Part shown: in pieces, positions 52,756-61,262 of the stretch
Layout of the letters: each line of letters begins with the position of its first letter
Position numbering within the stretch: the first letter of the stretch is position 1
Origin: Arenibacter certesii DSM 19833
Lineage (GTDB): Bacteria > Bacteroidota > Bacteroidia > Flavobacteriales > Flavobacteriaceae
Length of the DNA: 64,000 nt
NCBI RefSeq assembly: GCF_000429545.1
Contig: NZ_AUCB01000015.1
Coordinates: forward strand, 49,829-113,828
Direction: 5' to 3'
Notes under the pieces: model-generated
What the model was told of the DNA's origin: nothing
Seen by the model: only the letters and a program-made list of their open reading frames with translations
The model's database searches: none
Program-made: the position numbers and the translations under genes

Positions 52756-53460
52756 ATGAGCATACGCCTTCTATCCACTAAAATTCTCAGTACGTCCCAA
52801 AAGGCCCTACTATCTAATAATCAATTCCAGTTGGTGGAGTATGATTCGTTAAAAATAGACCTCCTACATGAGGAGATAGACACGTCTTATAAACACATCA
52901 TCTTTACCAGCCAGAATACGGTAAAGGCTTATTTAAAAAACTTGCAAAATAGCAACAACCTCAACGGAGAAGAAAGTATTAGCACTATCACTTCCCAAAT
53001 TACCGCCTATTGTGTGGGGGAAAAAACAAAGGCCCTTTTAGAAGAATATAGAATTAAAGTAGTAGTTGTAACCCATTATGGGGCAGATTTATCCAAAATA
53101 TTGGTGGAAAAGTTCGGAAATGAGTCATTTCTGTTCCTTTGTGGCAATAAAAGACGTTATGAGATACCGACTAGATTAAAAGAAAACAACATCCATTTTA
53201 AAGAGCAGGTGGTTTATGAAAATAGCCCCAATCCAAAAGCATTTACTGCCCATTTTAACGGTATTCTTTTCTTTAGTCCAACCGGGATAGAAAGTTATCA
53301 GATAAAAAATTCTATAAAAGACAGTATTGCTTTCTGCATAGGAACCACTACTGCCGCAGAAGCTAAAAAGCATACCTCCAATATAATAATCGCTAACAAA
53401 CCAACAGTAGAAAGTGTGTTAGAAAAAGTAGTTGAACATTATAAATCTAAAATAAATTAA
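52756..53460 (+). CDS. hemD: Uroporphyrinogen-III synthase
   Basis: 234 residues. HemD proteins are poorly conserved; here the two-lobe pattern IIFTSQNTVKAYLKN and GILFFSPTGIESYQI, with AFCIGTTTAAEA near the end, fits the family. Position between hemC and hemE makes the assignment firm. It cyclises hydroxymethylbilane to uroporphyrinogen III. Confidence 0.9.
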   Translation: MSIRLLSTKILSTSQKALLSNNQFQLVEYDSLKIDLLHEEIDTSYKHIIFTSQNTVKAYLKNLQNSNNLNGEESISTITSQITAYCVGEKTKALLEEYRIKVVVVTHYGADLSKILVEKFGNESFLFLCGNKRRYEIPTRLKENNIHFKEQVVYENSPNPKAFTAHFNGILFFSPTGIESYQIKNSIKDSIAFCIGTTTAAEAKKHTSNIIIANKPTVESVLEKVVEHYKSKIN

Positions 53461-53550
53461 TAGTCGTTCAATCCGCGAACCGATCTGTAGATGCTTGTTA
53501 AAAGCGCAAATAGTATTGAAAATGGAGAGACGGAAATTAAATCTTATACT

Positions 53551-54579
53551 ATGAGCATAAAGAATGATTTATTCCTAAGAGCGTTAAAAGGAGAAACAGT
53601 AGAGCGACCACCAGTGTGGATGATGCGCCAAGCAGGAAGGTATTTGCCAGAGTTTATGGCTATCAGAGATAAATACGATTTCTTCACCCGTTGCCGAACT
53701 CCGGAACTTGCGAGTGAAATTACCGTACAACCTATTCGTAGGTATGGAATGGATGCTGCCATTTTGTTCAGTGACATTCTGGTTATCCCACAGGCAATGA
53801 ACATAGAAGTGGAGATGAAACCCAATTTTGGTCCTTATTTGCCCAATCCGGTAAGAGATCAAAAGGGAGTAGACAATGTAATTATCCCCGATGTAAATGT
53901 GGAATTGGATTATGTAATGCAAGCCATAAAAGCAACCAAGGAATTATTGAATGATGATATTCCATTAATCGGTTTTGCAGGATCCCCATGGACCATTTTA
54001 TGCTACGTAGTACAAGGACAGGGCAGCAAAACCTTTGATAAAGCCAAGGAATTTTGCTTTACTAACCCGGTAGCAGCCCATCAGCTATTACAGAAGATTA
54101 CAGACACTACCATTGCTTATCTTAAAGCTAAGGTAACGGCAGGTGTAAATGCTGTTCAGGTGTTCGATTCTTGGGGAGGCATGCTTTCCCCAGTAGACTA
54201 TCAGGAATTTTCATTCCAGTACATCCAACAGATCATTGATGCGCTAAAAGACGAGACGCCTGTAATCGTATTTGGTAAGGGATGTTGGTTCGCCTTGGGA
54301 GATATGGCAAAATCTGGTGCTTCTGCACTAGGGGTAGATTGGACATGTTCTCCAAAAAATGCACGATACCTATCTGGAGGTAATATAACCCTGCAAGGGA
54401 ATTTTGACCCCCACAGATTGTTGTCGCCACCAGCAGAAATCAAAAAAATGGTTACCCAAATGATCAACGAGTTTGGGAAAGATAAATATGTAGTAAACTT
54501 GGGCCACGGTATTCTTCCACATATACCTTTAGACAATGCCAAGGCCTTTATAGATGCCGTAAAAGAATACGGAAACTAA
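53551..54579 (+). CDS. hemE: Uroporphyrinogen decarboxylase
   Basis: 342 residues from ATG 53551, which gives the expected start; an upstream in-frame ATG would add 20 residues unlike the family. Motifs [27 protein letters not shown] and [10 protein letters not shown] are present. It converts uroporphyrinogen III to coproporphyrinogen III. A strong terminator-like hairpin follows 20 bases after the stop. Confidence 0.96.
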   Translation: MSIKNDLFLRALKGETVERPPVWMMRQAGRYLPEFMAIRDKYDFFTRCRTPELASEITVQPIRRYGMDAAILFSDILVIPQAMNIEVEMKPNFGPYLPNPVRDQKGVDNVIIPDVNVELDYVMQAIKATKELLNDDIPLIGFAGSPWTILCYVVQGQGSKTFDKAKEFCFTNPVAAHQLLQKITDTTIAYLKAKVTAGVNAVQVFDSWGGMLSPVDYQEFSFQYIQQIIDALKDETPVIVFGKGCWFALGDMAKSGASALGVDWTCSPKNARYLSGGNITLQGNFDPHRLLSPPAEIKKMVTQMINEFGKDKYVVNLGHGILPHIPLDNAKAFIDAVKEYGN

Positions 54580-54598
54580 TAATTTTAATGGGGCGTAT

Positions 54599-54625
54599 CC
54601 CTTTTTTGCTACCTGCAAAAAAGGG
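54599..54625 (+). terminator. Hairpin after hemE
   Basis: CCCTTTTTTGC (54599-54609) pairs perfectly with GCAAAAAAGGG (54615-54625). No T run follows the stem, so it may attenuate rather than end transcription into the EI24 gene. Confidence 0.5.
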
Positions 54626-54628
54626 TCG

Positions 54629-54733
54629 CGCTTTCCGTTATATCTTTTATTTTTATACCGGCATCACTACTTAGGCCAGCTCTATACTAAGAAATCCATA
54701 TCCTAGGAAAGCGTATAAAAATAAAAGGATGCC
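54629..54733. repeat. Crossing inverted repeats between hemE and the EI24 gene
   Basis: CTTTTATTTTTATAC (54644-54658) is a perfect 15-base inverse of GTATAAAAATAAAAG (54713-54727). CGCTTTCC (54629-54636) matches GGAAAGCG (54706-54713), and GGCATC (54660-54665) matches GATGCC (54728-54733). The three pairings cross one another, so they cannot all form at once. Confidence 0.5.
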
Positions 54734-54762
54734 ACTTTAATCGCTTACGCAAAAAATAGCAA

Positions 54763-55539
54763 ATGATCAAAAATATACTAAATGGTATCAAAGCCTATTC
54801 AGGTACTTTTAAGATCATTTCCCTTCTTGGGCTTTGGAAATACTTTTGGATACCCATCCTAATCAGTATTATTACAGCGGCAATTATATTTTCTGCTGCC
54901 TACGGACTTTCAGATAATGTAGGGGTATTTTTCTCCCAAACATGGCCATGGGAATGGGGTAAGCAAACCGTCTTGATTATCAGTGAGATATTTGGCGGAC
55001 TAGTGATACTAGTCCTAGGTTTTATACTGTACAAGCACTTAGTAATGGCCCTTTCTGCGCCATATATGAGCCCAGTATCAGAAAAAATAGAAGCCCACCT
55101 GCTAGGAAAGGACCTACATAGCCATAGAAATACCAGTTTCCTTCAACAGCTATGGCGCGGACTTCGCATTAACATGCGGAACTTGGGAATGGAACTAGTA
55201 TTCACTATTCCCATCCTATTATTTGGACTTATCCCTGTTATAGGCTTGGCATCTCCCTTTTTACTTTTATTGGTACAGGCATACTATGCCGGATTCGGAA
55301 ATATGGACTACACCTTGGAACGTCATTTTAATTATCGGGACAGTGTACGGTTTGTTAAACAGAACAAAGGATTGGCAATAGGAAATGGCCTCGTTTTTAT
55401 GCTCTTCCTATTCATTCCTATTATAGGAGTAATTTTAGTTTTGCCGCTTTCCGTAACAGCAGCAACCACAAGAACTGTCGCCCTTTTAAACCCAAAAGAA
55501 AGCCAAAACCTACCAGGTAATAGCGACCTAGCAGGTTAG
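54763..55539 (+). CDS. EI24/CysZ-like membrane protein in the hem operon
   Basis: 258 residues with about five or six membrane helices (YFWIPILISIITAAIIFSAA, ELVFTIPILLFGLIPVIGLA, VFMLFLFIPIIGVILVLPLS) and conserved APYMSPVSEKIE, the EI24 domain signature. In E. coli the homologue CysZ imports sulfate. Here it lies inside the haem operon between hemE and hemF, so it may instead support porphyrin handling; that is inference from position. Confidence 0.87.
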   Translation: MIKNILNGIKAYSGTFKIISLLGLWKYFWIPILISIITAAIIFSAAYGLSDNVGVFFSQTWPWEWGKQTVLIISEIFGGLVILVLGFILYKHLVMALSAPYMSPVSEKIEAHLLGKDLHSHRNTSFLQQLWRGLRINMRNLGMELVFTIPILLFGLIPVIGLASPFLLLLVQAYYAGFGNMDYTLERHFNYRDSVRFVKQNKGLAIGNGLVFMLFLFIPIIGVILVLPLSVTAATTRTVALLNPKESQNLPGNSDLAG

Positions 55540-55555
55540 CAGCAACAACAATACC

Positions 55556-55586
55556 GACCTACAAGGTTTCCAAAACCTTGTAGGTC
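55556..55586. repeat. Perfect 14-bp stem, REP-like palindromic element
   Basis: GACCTACAAGGTTT (55556-55569) pairs with AAACCTTGTAGGTC (55573-55586) around a three-base loop. I recall near-identical palindromes as dispersed elements in flavobacterial genomes, but could not check that here. It lies 18 bases before hemF, where it could influence its translation. Confidence 0.6.
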
Positions 55587-55603
55587 TCAAATACAAATAG
55601 AAA

Positions 55604-56506
55604 ATGAAAAATAAATTTTACGCTTACATAGTTCAACTTCAAGATAAAATAACCGCCAAATTAGAGGAGCTAGACGGTACCGCCGTTTTTAAAGAAGACT
55701 TATGGGAACGTCCAGAAGGAGGTGGCGGCAAGACTAGAGTTATAGAAAACGGAGCTGTTTTTGAAAAAGGGGGTGTCAATATCTCAGCGGTACATGGCGC
55801 TTTGCCAGAAAGCATGCAAAACTATTTTGGAGTACAAGATGCCAATTTTTTCGCCTGTGGTTTAAGCTTGGTTCTACATCCTAAAAATCCAATGGTGCCT
55901 ACTGTACATGCTAACTGGCGCTATTTTGAAATGTATGATAAAGAAGGAAATATTGTAGACCAATGGTTTGGTGGCGGACAAGACCTTACTCCCTACTACC
56001 TGTTTGATGAAGACGCCATACATTTCCATACCATTTGCAAAAATGCCTGTGACAAACACAATACTACCTTTTATCCCGCCTATAAGAAAAAGTGCGATCA
56101 ATATTTTTGGAATACCCATAGGAATGAAGCCCGCGGAGTAGGCGGACTCTTTTATGACTACCTTAAAACCACAGACCAAATGAGCATGGAAGATTGGTAT
56201 AATTTTGAAACCGAGGTAGGTAATAGTTTTCTGGAGGCATACGTGCCTATCGTAGAAAGAAGAAAGGATCTGCCCTATACCGGAGAACAACGGAATTGGC
56301 AAGAAATCCGTCGTGGAAGGTATGTTGAGTTTAACCTAGTGCACGATAAAGGAACTCTTTTTGGACTAAAGACCAATGGAAGGATAGAGAGTATTTTAAT
56401 GAGCTTACCCCCGCATGTACAATGGCGATATGACCATCATCCAGAAAAAGGAAGCGAAGAAGAACGCTTAATAAACGTATTGACTCAACCAAAGGAATGG
56501 GTCTAA
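55604..56506 (+). CDS. hemF: Oxygen-dependent coproporphyrinogen III oxidase
   Basis: 300 residues. LVLHPKNPMVPTVHANWRYFE, WFGGGQDLTPYYLFDEDA and GGLFYDYL, with the C-terminal LPPHVQWRYDHHPEKGSEE, define HemF. It decarboxylates coproporphyrinogen III using O2, implying aerobic haem synthesis. It is followed within 20 bases by a 58-codon gene. Confidence 0.96.
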   Translation: MKNKFYAYIVQLQDKITAKLEELDGTAVFKEDLWERPEGGGGKTRVIENGAVFEKGGVNISAVHGALPESMQNYFGVQDANFFACGLSLVLHPKNPMVPTVHANWRYFEMYDKEGNIVDQWFGGGQDLTPYYLFDEDAIHFHTICKNACDKHNTTFYPAYKKKCDQYFWNTHRNEARGVGGLFYDYLKTTDQMSMEDWYNFETEVGNSFLEAYVPIVERRKDLPYTGEQRNWQEIRRGRYVEFNLVHDKGTLFGLKTNGRIESILMSLPPHVQWRYDHHPEKGSEEERLINVLTQPKEWV

Positions 56507-56522
56507 TAAACGAAATAACCTC

Positions 56523-56699
56523 ATGGGAAAGAAAGGAAAAGAAAAGAACACCCTGAACAAGGCAAAACATACCAAACAGGTTAACCGAAAGAAAAATAAG
56601 CTAAAAAAAGAACAGGAAACGCGAAAGGAGCGCTTAAAAGCAATTCTAACAAAACATTCCGACCAGCAGAAAAAAGAAGGTTCTGATTCATCTAGATAG
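56523..56699 (+). CDS. 58-residue highly basic protein of unknown function
   Basis: The frame ATG 56523 to TAG 56697-56699 encodes MGKKGKEKNTLNKAKHTKQV followed by NRKKNKLKKEQETRKERLKA and a C-terminal ILTKHSDQQKKEGSDSSR. Lysine and arginine dominate, with no hydrophobic core: it may be a nucleic-acid-binding or ribosome-associated peptide. It is 17 bases after hemF and 53 before the YchJ gene on the same strand. No family is recognised. The consistent composition and operon position support it. Confidence 0.65.
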   Translation: MGKKGKEKNTLNKAKHTKQVNRKKNKLKKEQETRKERLKAILTKHSDQQKKEGSDSSR

Positions 56700-56752
56700 G
56701 ATTCCAAGTCTTTAATCGCGCTAAATAAGTGAAAACCACAAATGAAAATATC

Positions 56753-57139
56753 ATGAACTGTCCTTGCGGAACCCAGAAACCCTATTCCGAATGCTGTGAA
56801 GTGGCACACAAAAATTTATCCCAAGTAGTTACCGCTGAACAATTGATGCGCTCAAGATATTCCGCCTTTGTATTGGCCAATGGCGATTATCTTATGGAAA
56901 GCCACCACAAAAGCAGCAGATCTTTAAAGGAAAAGGATTCCATAATAGCTTGGGCAAAATCTGTTAGTTGGATCCGCTTAGAAGTTTTGGAAACCACCAA
57001 AGGAAGAAAAAATGACTCCAAGGGCACGGTTACCTTTAATGCCTTTTTCTTTGAAAATGGCAAGGTGGACGTAATACATGAGAAGTCTAACTTTATAAAG
57101 GAAAACGGCATCTGGCAGTACCTGGGATTGGCCCAATAA
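56753..57139 (+). CDS. YchJ family SEC-C/NTF2-like protein
   Basis: 128 residues from ATG 56753. The N-terminal zinc motif CPCGTQKPYSECC is followed by the NTF2-like YchJ fold (EQLMRSRYSAFVLANGDYL, KGTVTFNAFFFENGK, IWQYLGLAQ). Function unknown; the zinc motif resembles that of SecA. It lies between the 58-residue gene and hemB. A GTG further upstream is possible but less likely. Confidence 0.9.
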   Translation: MNCPCGTQKPYSECCEVAHKNLSQVVTAEQLMRSRYSAFVLANGDYLMESHHKSSRSLKEKDSIIAWAKSVSWIRLEVLETTKGRKNDSKGTVTFNAFFFENGKVDVIHEKSNFIKENGIWQYLGLAQ

Positions 57140-57176
57140 AGCCTTACAAACCCTTACAGATTAAAAGTAGTTCCCT

Positions 57177-57184
57177 TATCTTTG
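57177..57184 (+). promoter_or_regulatory. -7 promoter box of hemB
   Basis: TATCTTTG lies 20 bases before the hemB ATG, with a predicted start near 57191. hemB can therefore be made separately from the hemA operon. No good -33 TTG was found. Confidence 0.55.
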
Positions 57185-57204
57185 AATAATAAAAATATAT
57201 ACAT

Positions 57205-58179
57205 ATGCACCCACTAATAAGAAATAGAAGACTCCGCACCAATGAGGCAATTCGCTCTCTTGTTCGGGAAACGATTATCACTCCAAACGATTTTTTAGTG
57301 CCCCTTTTTGTAGTAGAAGGAAAGGGCGTTAAGCAAGAGATTCCCTCTATGCCCAACTACTTTCGATTAAGTCTGGACCTGTTAGAGAAAGAAGTAAAAG
57401 AACTATGGGCAATGGGATTAAAATCCGTTCTACTATTTGCCATGGTTCCGGAGAATTTAAAGGACAACAAAGGTAAGGAAGCGGTAAACCCAAAAGGGTT
57501 AATGCAACGCGCCATAAAAACAATTAAAAATGCCTGTCCGGAAATGCTGGTAATGACGGATGTGGCTTTTGACCCCTATTCCTCTTACGGTCACGATGGT
57601 ATTGTAGAAGACGGGATAATTATAAATGACGATAGCGTAGAGATACTAACTGAGATGAGCCTGAGTCATGCCGAAGCAGGAGCCGATTTTGTAGCTCCTA
57701 GCGATATGATGGACGGAAGGATCTTAAGTATCCGCGAGGCCTTGGAAGATGAAGGGTACACCAATGTGGGCATCATGGCCTATAGTGCAAAATACGCAAG
57801 TGCCTTTTATGGTCCCTTCAGAGATGCTTTGGATTCCGCCCCTGGATTTGGAGACAAAAAAACCTATCAGATGGACTATGCCAATAGGTTAGAGGCCATT
57901 AGGGAAACAGAAATGGATATTGATGAAGGCGCAGATATTGTCATGGTAAAGCCAGGACTCTGTTATTTAGATATTGTTAGGGAAGTAAGAAATCACGTAG
58001 ACGTGCCGGTGGCGGTATATCAAGTATCGGGCGAGTATGCCATGGTAAAAGCAGCTGCAGAAAAAGGTTGGCTAGACCACGATGCTGTAATGATGGAACA
58101 ACTGACCGCTATTAAAAGAGCAGGCGCCAATATCATAGCCAGTTATTTTGCTAAGGATGCCGTAAAACTATTGGGATAG
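57205..58179 (+). CDS. hemB: Porphobilinogen synthase (delta-aminolevulinate dehydratase)
   Basis: 324 residues. Schiff-base lysines in AYSAKYASAFYGPFRDA (about Lys197) and MVKPGLCYLDIVR (about Lys249). The metal region DVAFDPYSSYGHDGIVEDG lacks the three cysteines of zinc-type enzymes, so it belongs to the magnesium or metal-poor class. It condenses two 5-aminolevulinates. It has its own promoter (57177) and a perfect 12-bp terminator (58225). Confidence 0.96.
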   Translation: MHPLIRNRRLRTNEAIRSLVRETIITPNDFLVPLFVVEGKGVKQEIPSMPNYFRLSLDLLEKEVKELWAMGLKSVLLFAMVPENLKDNKGKEAVNPKGLMQRAIKTIKNACPEMLVMTDVAFDPYSSYGHDGIVEDGIIINDDSVEILTEMSLSHAEAGADFVAPSDMMDGRILSIREALEDEGYTNVGIMAYSAKYASAFYGPFRDALDSAPGFGDKKTYQMDYANRLEAIRETEMDIDEGADIVMVKPGLCYLDIVREVRNHVDVPVAVYQVSGEYAMVKAAAEKGWLDHDAVMMEQLTAIKRAGANIIASYFAKDAVKLLG

Positions 58180-58224
58180 AATAGAACTTGAGTGTCACTT
58201 CTAAATGAAGAGAATTCTAAATAT

Positions 58225-58254
58225 AAAAGCCTTGAATACGCTTCAAGGCTTTTT
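58225..58254 (+). terminator. Terminator after hemB
   Basis: AAAAGCCTTGAA (58225-58236) pairs perfectly with TTCAAGGCTTTT (58242-58253) with a five-base loop and a T run. Confidence 0.92.
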
Positions 58255-58432
58255 CCATTTTATCCGGTTATAGCTTAAGTGATACTAAATACACCAGAAC
58301 TATGTTTAGAAATCATAAAAGCAAAATTTACTCACCCAATTTAAACTCATATTCAATATATTTTAATCCAAATGCTACACATTGGCATATGATTATTATT
58401 TTATTCTTACTTTAGTAATCTATCCAACTTTT

Positions 58433-59554
58433 ATGGGCTTACTTTTCTTTTTCGCATTTATATCCATTCTCTTTTCATTCCTATGTTCCATTTTGGAAGC
58501 GGTCTTGTTGAGTGTTCCTCAAACCTTTATCAATCTGAAAAAAAAGGAGGGAAAATCATATGCCATTGATTTGGAAACCCTCAAAAATGATGTGGACAAA
58601 CCCCTAATTGCCATCTTAACTTTAAACACTATAGCCCATACCGTTGGCGGTATATTAGTTGGAGTGCAGGCAAAAGTGGTGTATTCTGAACTCTATGAAG
58701 ACTCAAAAATATCATTTTTCGGTATAGAATTTACCGAGGGTGCAATGGTAGGTTTGGTATCTACAATTATGACCATCTTAATTCTTGTAGCTTCTGAAAT
58801 AATCCCAAAGACCATTGGAGCCACTTACTGGAAACAACTAGTAAACTTCACTACCAAAACCTTAAAAATCATGGTATGGGGACTAAAATGGACCGGCTTG
58901 TTATGGATATTGCAACTCTTCACTAAACTTGTAGGGAACAAAGGCATGGAAGGAAGCGTATTAAGCAGGGAAGATTTTACTGCTATGACGGATATTGCTC
59001 ATGAGGAAGGGGTATTTCATGAATCGGAGTCTACTATTATTCGAAACCTCTTAAGCCTTAAAGAAGTCTTGGTCAAAGATATTATGACCCCTAGGGCGGT
59101 AATGAAAATTGCATCCGAAAACATCAGCATAAAAGAGTTTTATGATGCCAACCCAAAAATGGTTTTTTCACGGATTCCAGTATACAGCCAGACCATTGAT
59201 AATATAAGCGGTTTTGTACTTAAGGATAATATACTGGAAGAAATTATTCGCAATAATGGGAGCGCACCACTGTCCTCCATAAAAAGGGATATCTTGGTGA
59301 GCAATCGTAGGACCCCCATCCCAGAACTTTTTAAAACCTTTATATCCAAAAATGAACATATAGCATTGGTAGTAGATGAATACGGTTCTCTTAGCGGAGT
59401 GATAAGCATGGAAGATATTTTTGAAACCTTACTGGGTTCGGAAATTATGGATGAAAACGATAGGGTTGAAGACTTACAACACCTAGCACGTAAAAACTGG
59501 AGCGAAAGGGCAAAAAAATTAGGAATAACAGAAGATAAGAATCAGGACGAATAA
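58433..59554 (+). CDS. CNNM/CBS-domain membrane protein (hemolysin C-like)
   Basis: 373 residues from ATG 58433, giving the normal CNNM start. A DUF21 membrane domain (FLCSILEAVLLSVPQTF, LNTIAHTVGGILVG, SEIIPKTIG) is followed by two CBS repeats (VKDIMTPRAVMKIAS, HIALVVDEYGSLSGVISMED). The family is linked to magnesium or other divalent cation transport. It overlaps the MGMT gene by one base (TAATG). Confidence 0.92.
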   Translation: MGLLFFFAFISILFSFLCSILEAVLLSVPQTFINLKKKEGKSYAIDLETLKNDVDKPLIAILTLNTIAHTVGGILVGVQAKVVYSELYEDSKISFFGIEFTEGAMVGLVSTIMTILILVASEIIPKTIGATYWKQLVNFTTKTLKIMVWGLKWTGLLWILQLFTKLVGNKGMEGSVLSREDFTAMTDIAHEEGVFHESESTIIRNLLSLKEVLVKDIMTPRAVMKIASENISIKEFYDANPKMVFSRIPVYSQTIDNISGFVLKDNILEEIIRNNGSAPLSSIKRDILVSNRRTPIPELFKTFISKNEHIALVVDEYGSLSGVISMEDIFETLLGSEIMDENDRVEDLQHLARKNWSERAKKLGITEDKNQDE

Positions 59555-60027
59555 TGGAAACCGCCTTCATAAAAACTCCACTAGGGGTTGCCAAATTGCA
59601 AGGCGATGAAAATGGCTTAACTGATATTTCCATCTTAGATGGCGATGAAAAATTGACCGATATTATACCTGAAGTTTTAGAGGATGCCGTATACCAGCTA
59701 ATAGAATACTTTGAAGGCAGTAGAAAACAGTTTAGCTTGCAATTAAACCCTCTCGGCACCAAATTTCAAAAAAACGTATGGCAGGCCCTGGAGCAAATTC
59801 CCTACGGTAAGACCACCTCCTATCTGGAGCTTTCCAAAACCTTAGGTGATCCAAAAGCGATAAGGGCGGTAGCATCGGCCAATGGAAGAAACCCATTATG
59901 GATCGTAATCCCGTGCCATAGGGTTCTTGGTAGTGACGGATCACTGACCGGTTATGCAGGGGGATTATCACGAAAGAAATGGCTTTTAGAGCATGAAAGT
60001 CCGGCAAAACAACAGTCTCTCTTCTAA
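59554..60027 (+). CDS. Methylated-DNA--protein-cysteine methyltransferase
   Basis: 157 residues. Acceptor Cys121 in WIVIPCHRVLGSDGSLTGYAGG, helix-turn-helix region YGKTTSYLELSKTLGDPKAIRAV. It directly repairs O6-alkylguanine. The start is within the CNNM stop, so expression is coupled, although the functions are unrelated. Confidence 0.95.
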   Translation: METAFIKTPLGVAKLQGDENGLTDISILDGDEKLTDIIPEVLEDAVYQLIEYFEGSRKQFSLQLNPLGTKFQKNVWQALEQIPYGKTTSYLELSKTLGDPKAIRAVASANGRNPLWIVIPCHRVLGSDGSLTGYAGGLSRKKWLLEHESPAKQQSLF

Positions 60028-60481
60028 AATCTACCAACTACTTAGTCGGCAACCACCAAAAATAACACACCAATTTTAGGAATTATCAGTGCAATATCGG
60101 TACTATCTGCATACCATGAAATTTTCTACAAAATCCATTTCTATACCTATAGTCCAGACCGACCTGTTAGTCGGTTTTAAACTTTTAACTGTTATTAATG
60201 GATAAAGAACTAAAGCATCAAAAAATGGGGTTTTGTTAAGAGAAGTTGATTCAGTCAGAGGTTCAAAATCAGCCAGAACACATGGCACAGCCTACACCCT
60301 TAGATATGGATTTCAAAGTATATATCTCATGTGATTTAGTAAGTAAAAATCGACAAGCAAAAATATTCGAACAGAGATGGTAAGGGCATTAATTCCAAGT
60401 TTACACATTTCCAGTGTTATTCGAAGTTTTGAACCTAATTCATTTTTGTATATTACCTAACGTTATAAAATAACCCACCCT
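60028..60481. other. Intergenic region with a TetR-like operator half-site pair
   Basis: No gene recognised. It contains ACCGAC (60158-60163) and GTCGGT (60170-60175), a 6+6 inverted repeat similar to operators of TetR-family repressors, but no TetR gene adjoins it. The remainder is AT-rich. Confidence 0.45.
60158..60175. promoter_or_regulatory. ACCGAC-N6-GTCGGT inverted repeat
   Basis: The arms are perfect inverse complements separated by six bases. The sequence resembles the GACCGAC...GTCGGTC motifs bound by AcrR/TetR-type repressors. It is followed by TTTT, so it could also be a weak terminator. Confidence 0.4.
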
Positions 60482-61195
60482 ATGTTACAAAAACTAAACT
60501 TGGAACATATTCTCTTTTTGGATATTGAGACCGTTCCAGAACAGGAAAATTTCAATTTGTTAGAGGAGGCGAAACAAGAACTTTGGGAACAGAAATCCAA
60601 ATACCAACGAAAGGACGATTACAGCGCGGAAGAATTTTATCACCGCGCTGGAATTTGGGCCGAGTTTGGTAAAATAATTACCATTTCCGTAGGGTATTTT
60701 AAAATTAACGGGTACCAACGGAGCTTTAGAGTAACCTCTTTCCACGGGGAAGAATGCAACATCCTAAAAGAATTTAAAATATTGTTGGACACTCATTTTA
60801 GTCACCCTACACATCTACTCTGCGGACATAATGGAAAGGAATTCGATTTTCCCTATATCGCCAGGCGAATGATCATTCATAAAATTGCATTACCTGAAAA
60901 ACTAAATCTATTTGGTAAAAAACCATGGGAAATTTCACATTTAGACACCATGGAACTATGGAAATTTGGCGATTATAAACACTATACGTCCTTAAAACTT
61001 ATGGCCAATGTTCTTGGTATTCCCTCCCCAAAAGAAGATATAGATGGGAGTATGGTGAAAGAGGTCTACTACCAGGAGAACGACTTGGAGCGAATCATTA
61101 AATATTGTGAGTTAGATGTTATCACCACAGCGCAGGTCTTTTTAAGGCTGCGTGGAGACAACCTATTGGAAGAAGATGAGATTAAGCGCGTTTAG
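60482..61195 (+). CDS. 3'-5' exonuclease, PolB-like RNase H fold
   Basis: 237 residues. DnaQ/PolB-type motifs: ILFLDIETVPE (Exo I, Asp and Glu), LLCGHNGKEFDFPYIARRM (Exo II) and YCELDVITTAQVFLRL (Exo III). The length and order match the predicted 3'-5' exonuclease related to PolB's proofreading domain. It degrades DNA or RNA ends in the cytosol. Stand-alone gene, convergent with an EEP nuclease gene. Confidence 0.9.
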   Translation: MLQKLNLEHILFLDIETVPEQENFNLLEEAKQELWEQKSKYQRKDDYSAEEFYHRAGIWAEFGKIITISVGYFKINGYQRSFRVTSFHGEECNILKEFKILLDTHFSHPTHLLCGHNGKEFDFPYIARRMIIHKIALPEKLNLFGKKPWEISHLDTMELWKFGDYKHYTSLKLMANVLGIPSPKEDIDGSMVKEVYYQENDLERIIKYCELDVITTAQVFLRLRGDNLLEEDEIKRV

Positions 61196-61262
61196 GATTT
61201 AAAAATCAATAATTACCTCAGAGCAAGCCTATATTAATGGAGTTAAAGTATAAACTACTCTA

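Noticed and set aside
49475..58179. hemL within the haem cluster
   Set aside because: All frames between hemA and hemB are accounted for; no aminotransferase motif is present.
60103..60288. 61-codon minus-strand ORF
   Set aside because: It spans the TetR-like palindrome and shows no domain or start signal.
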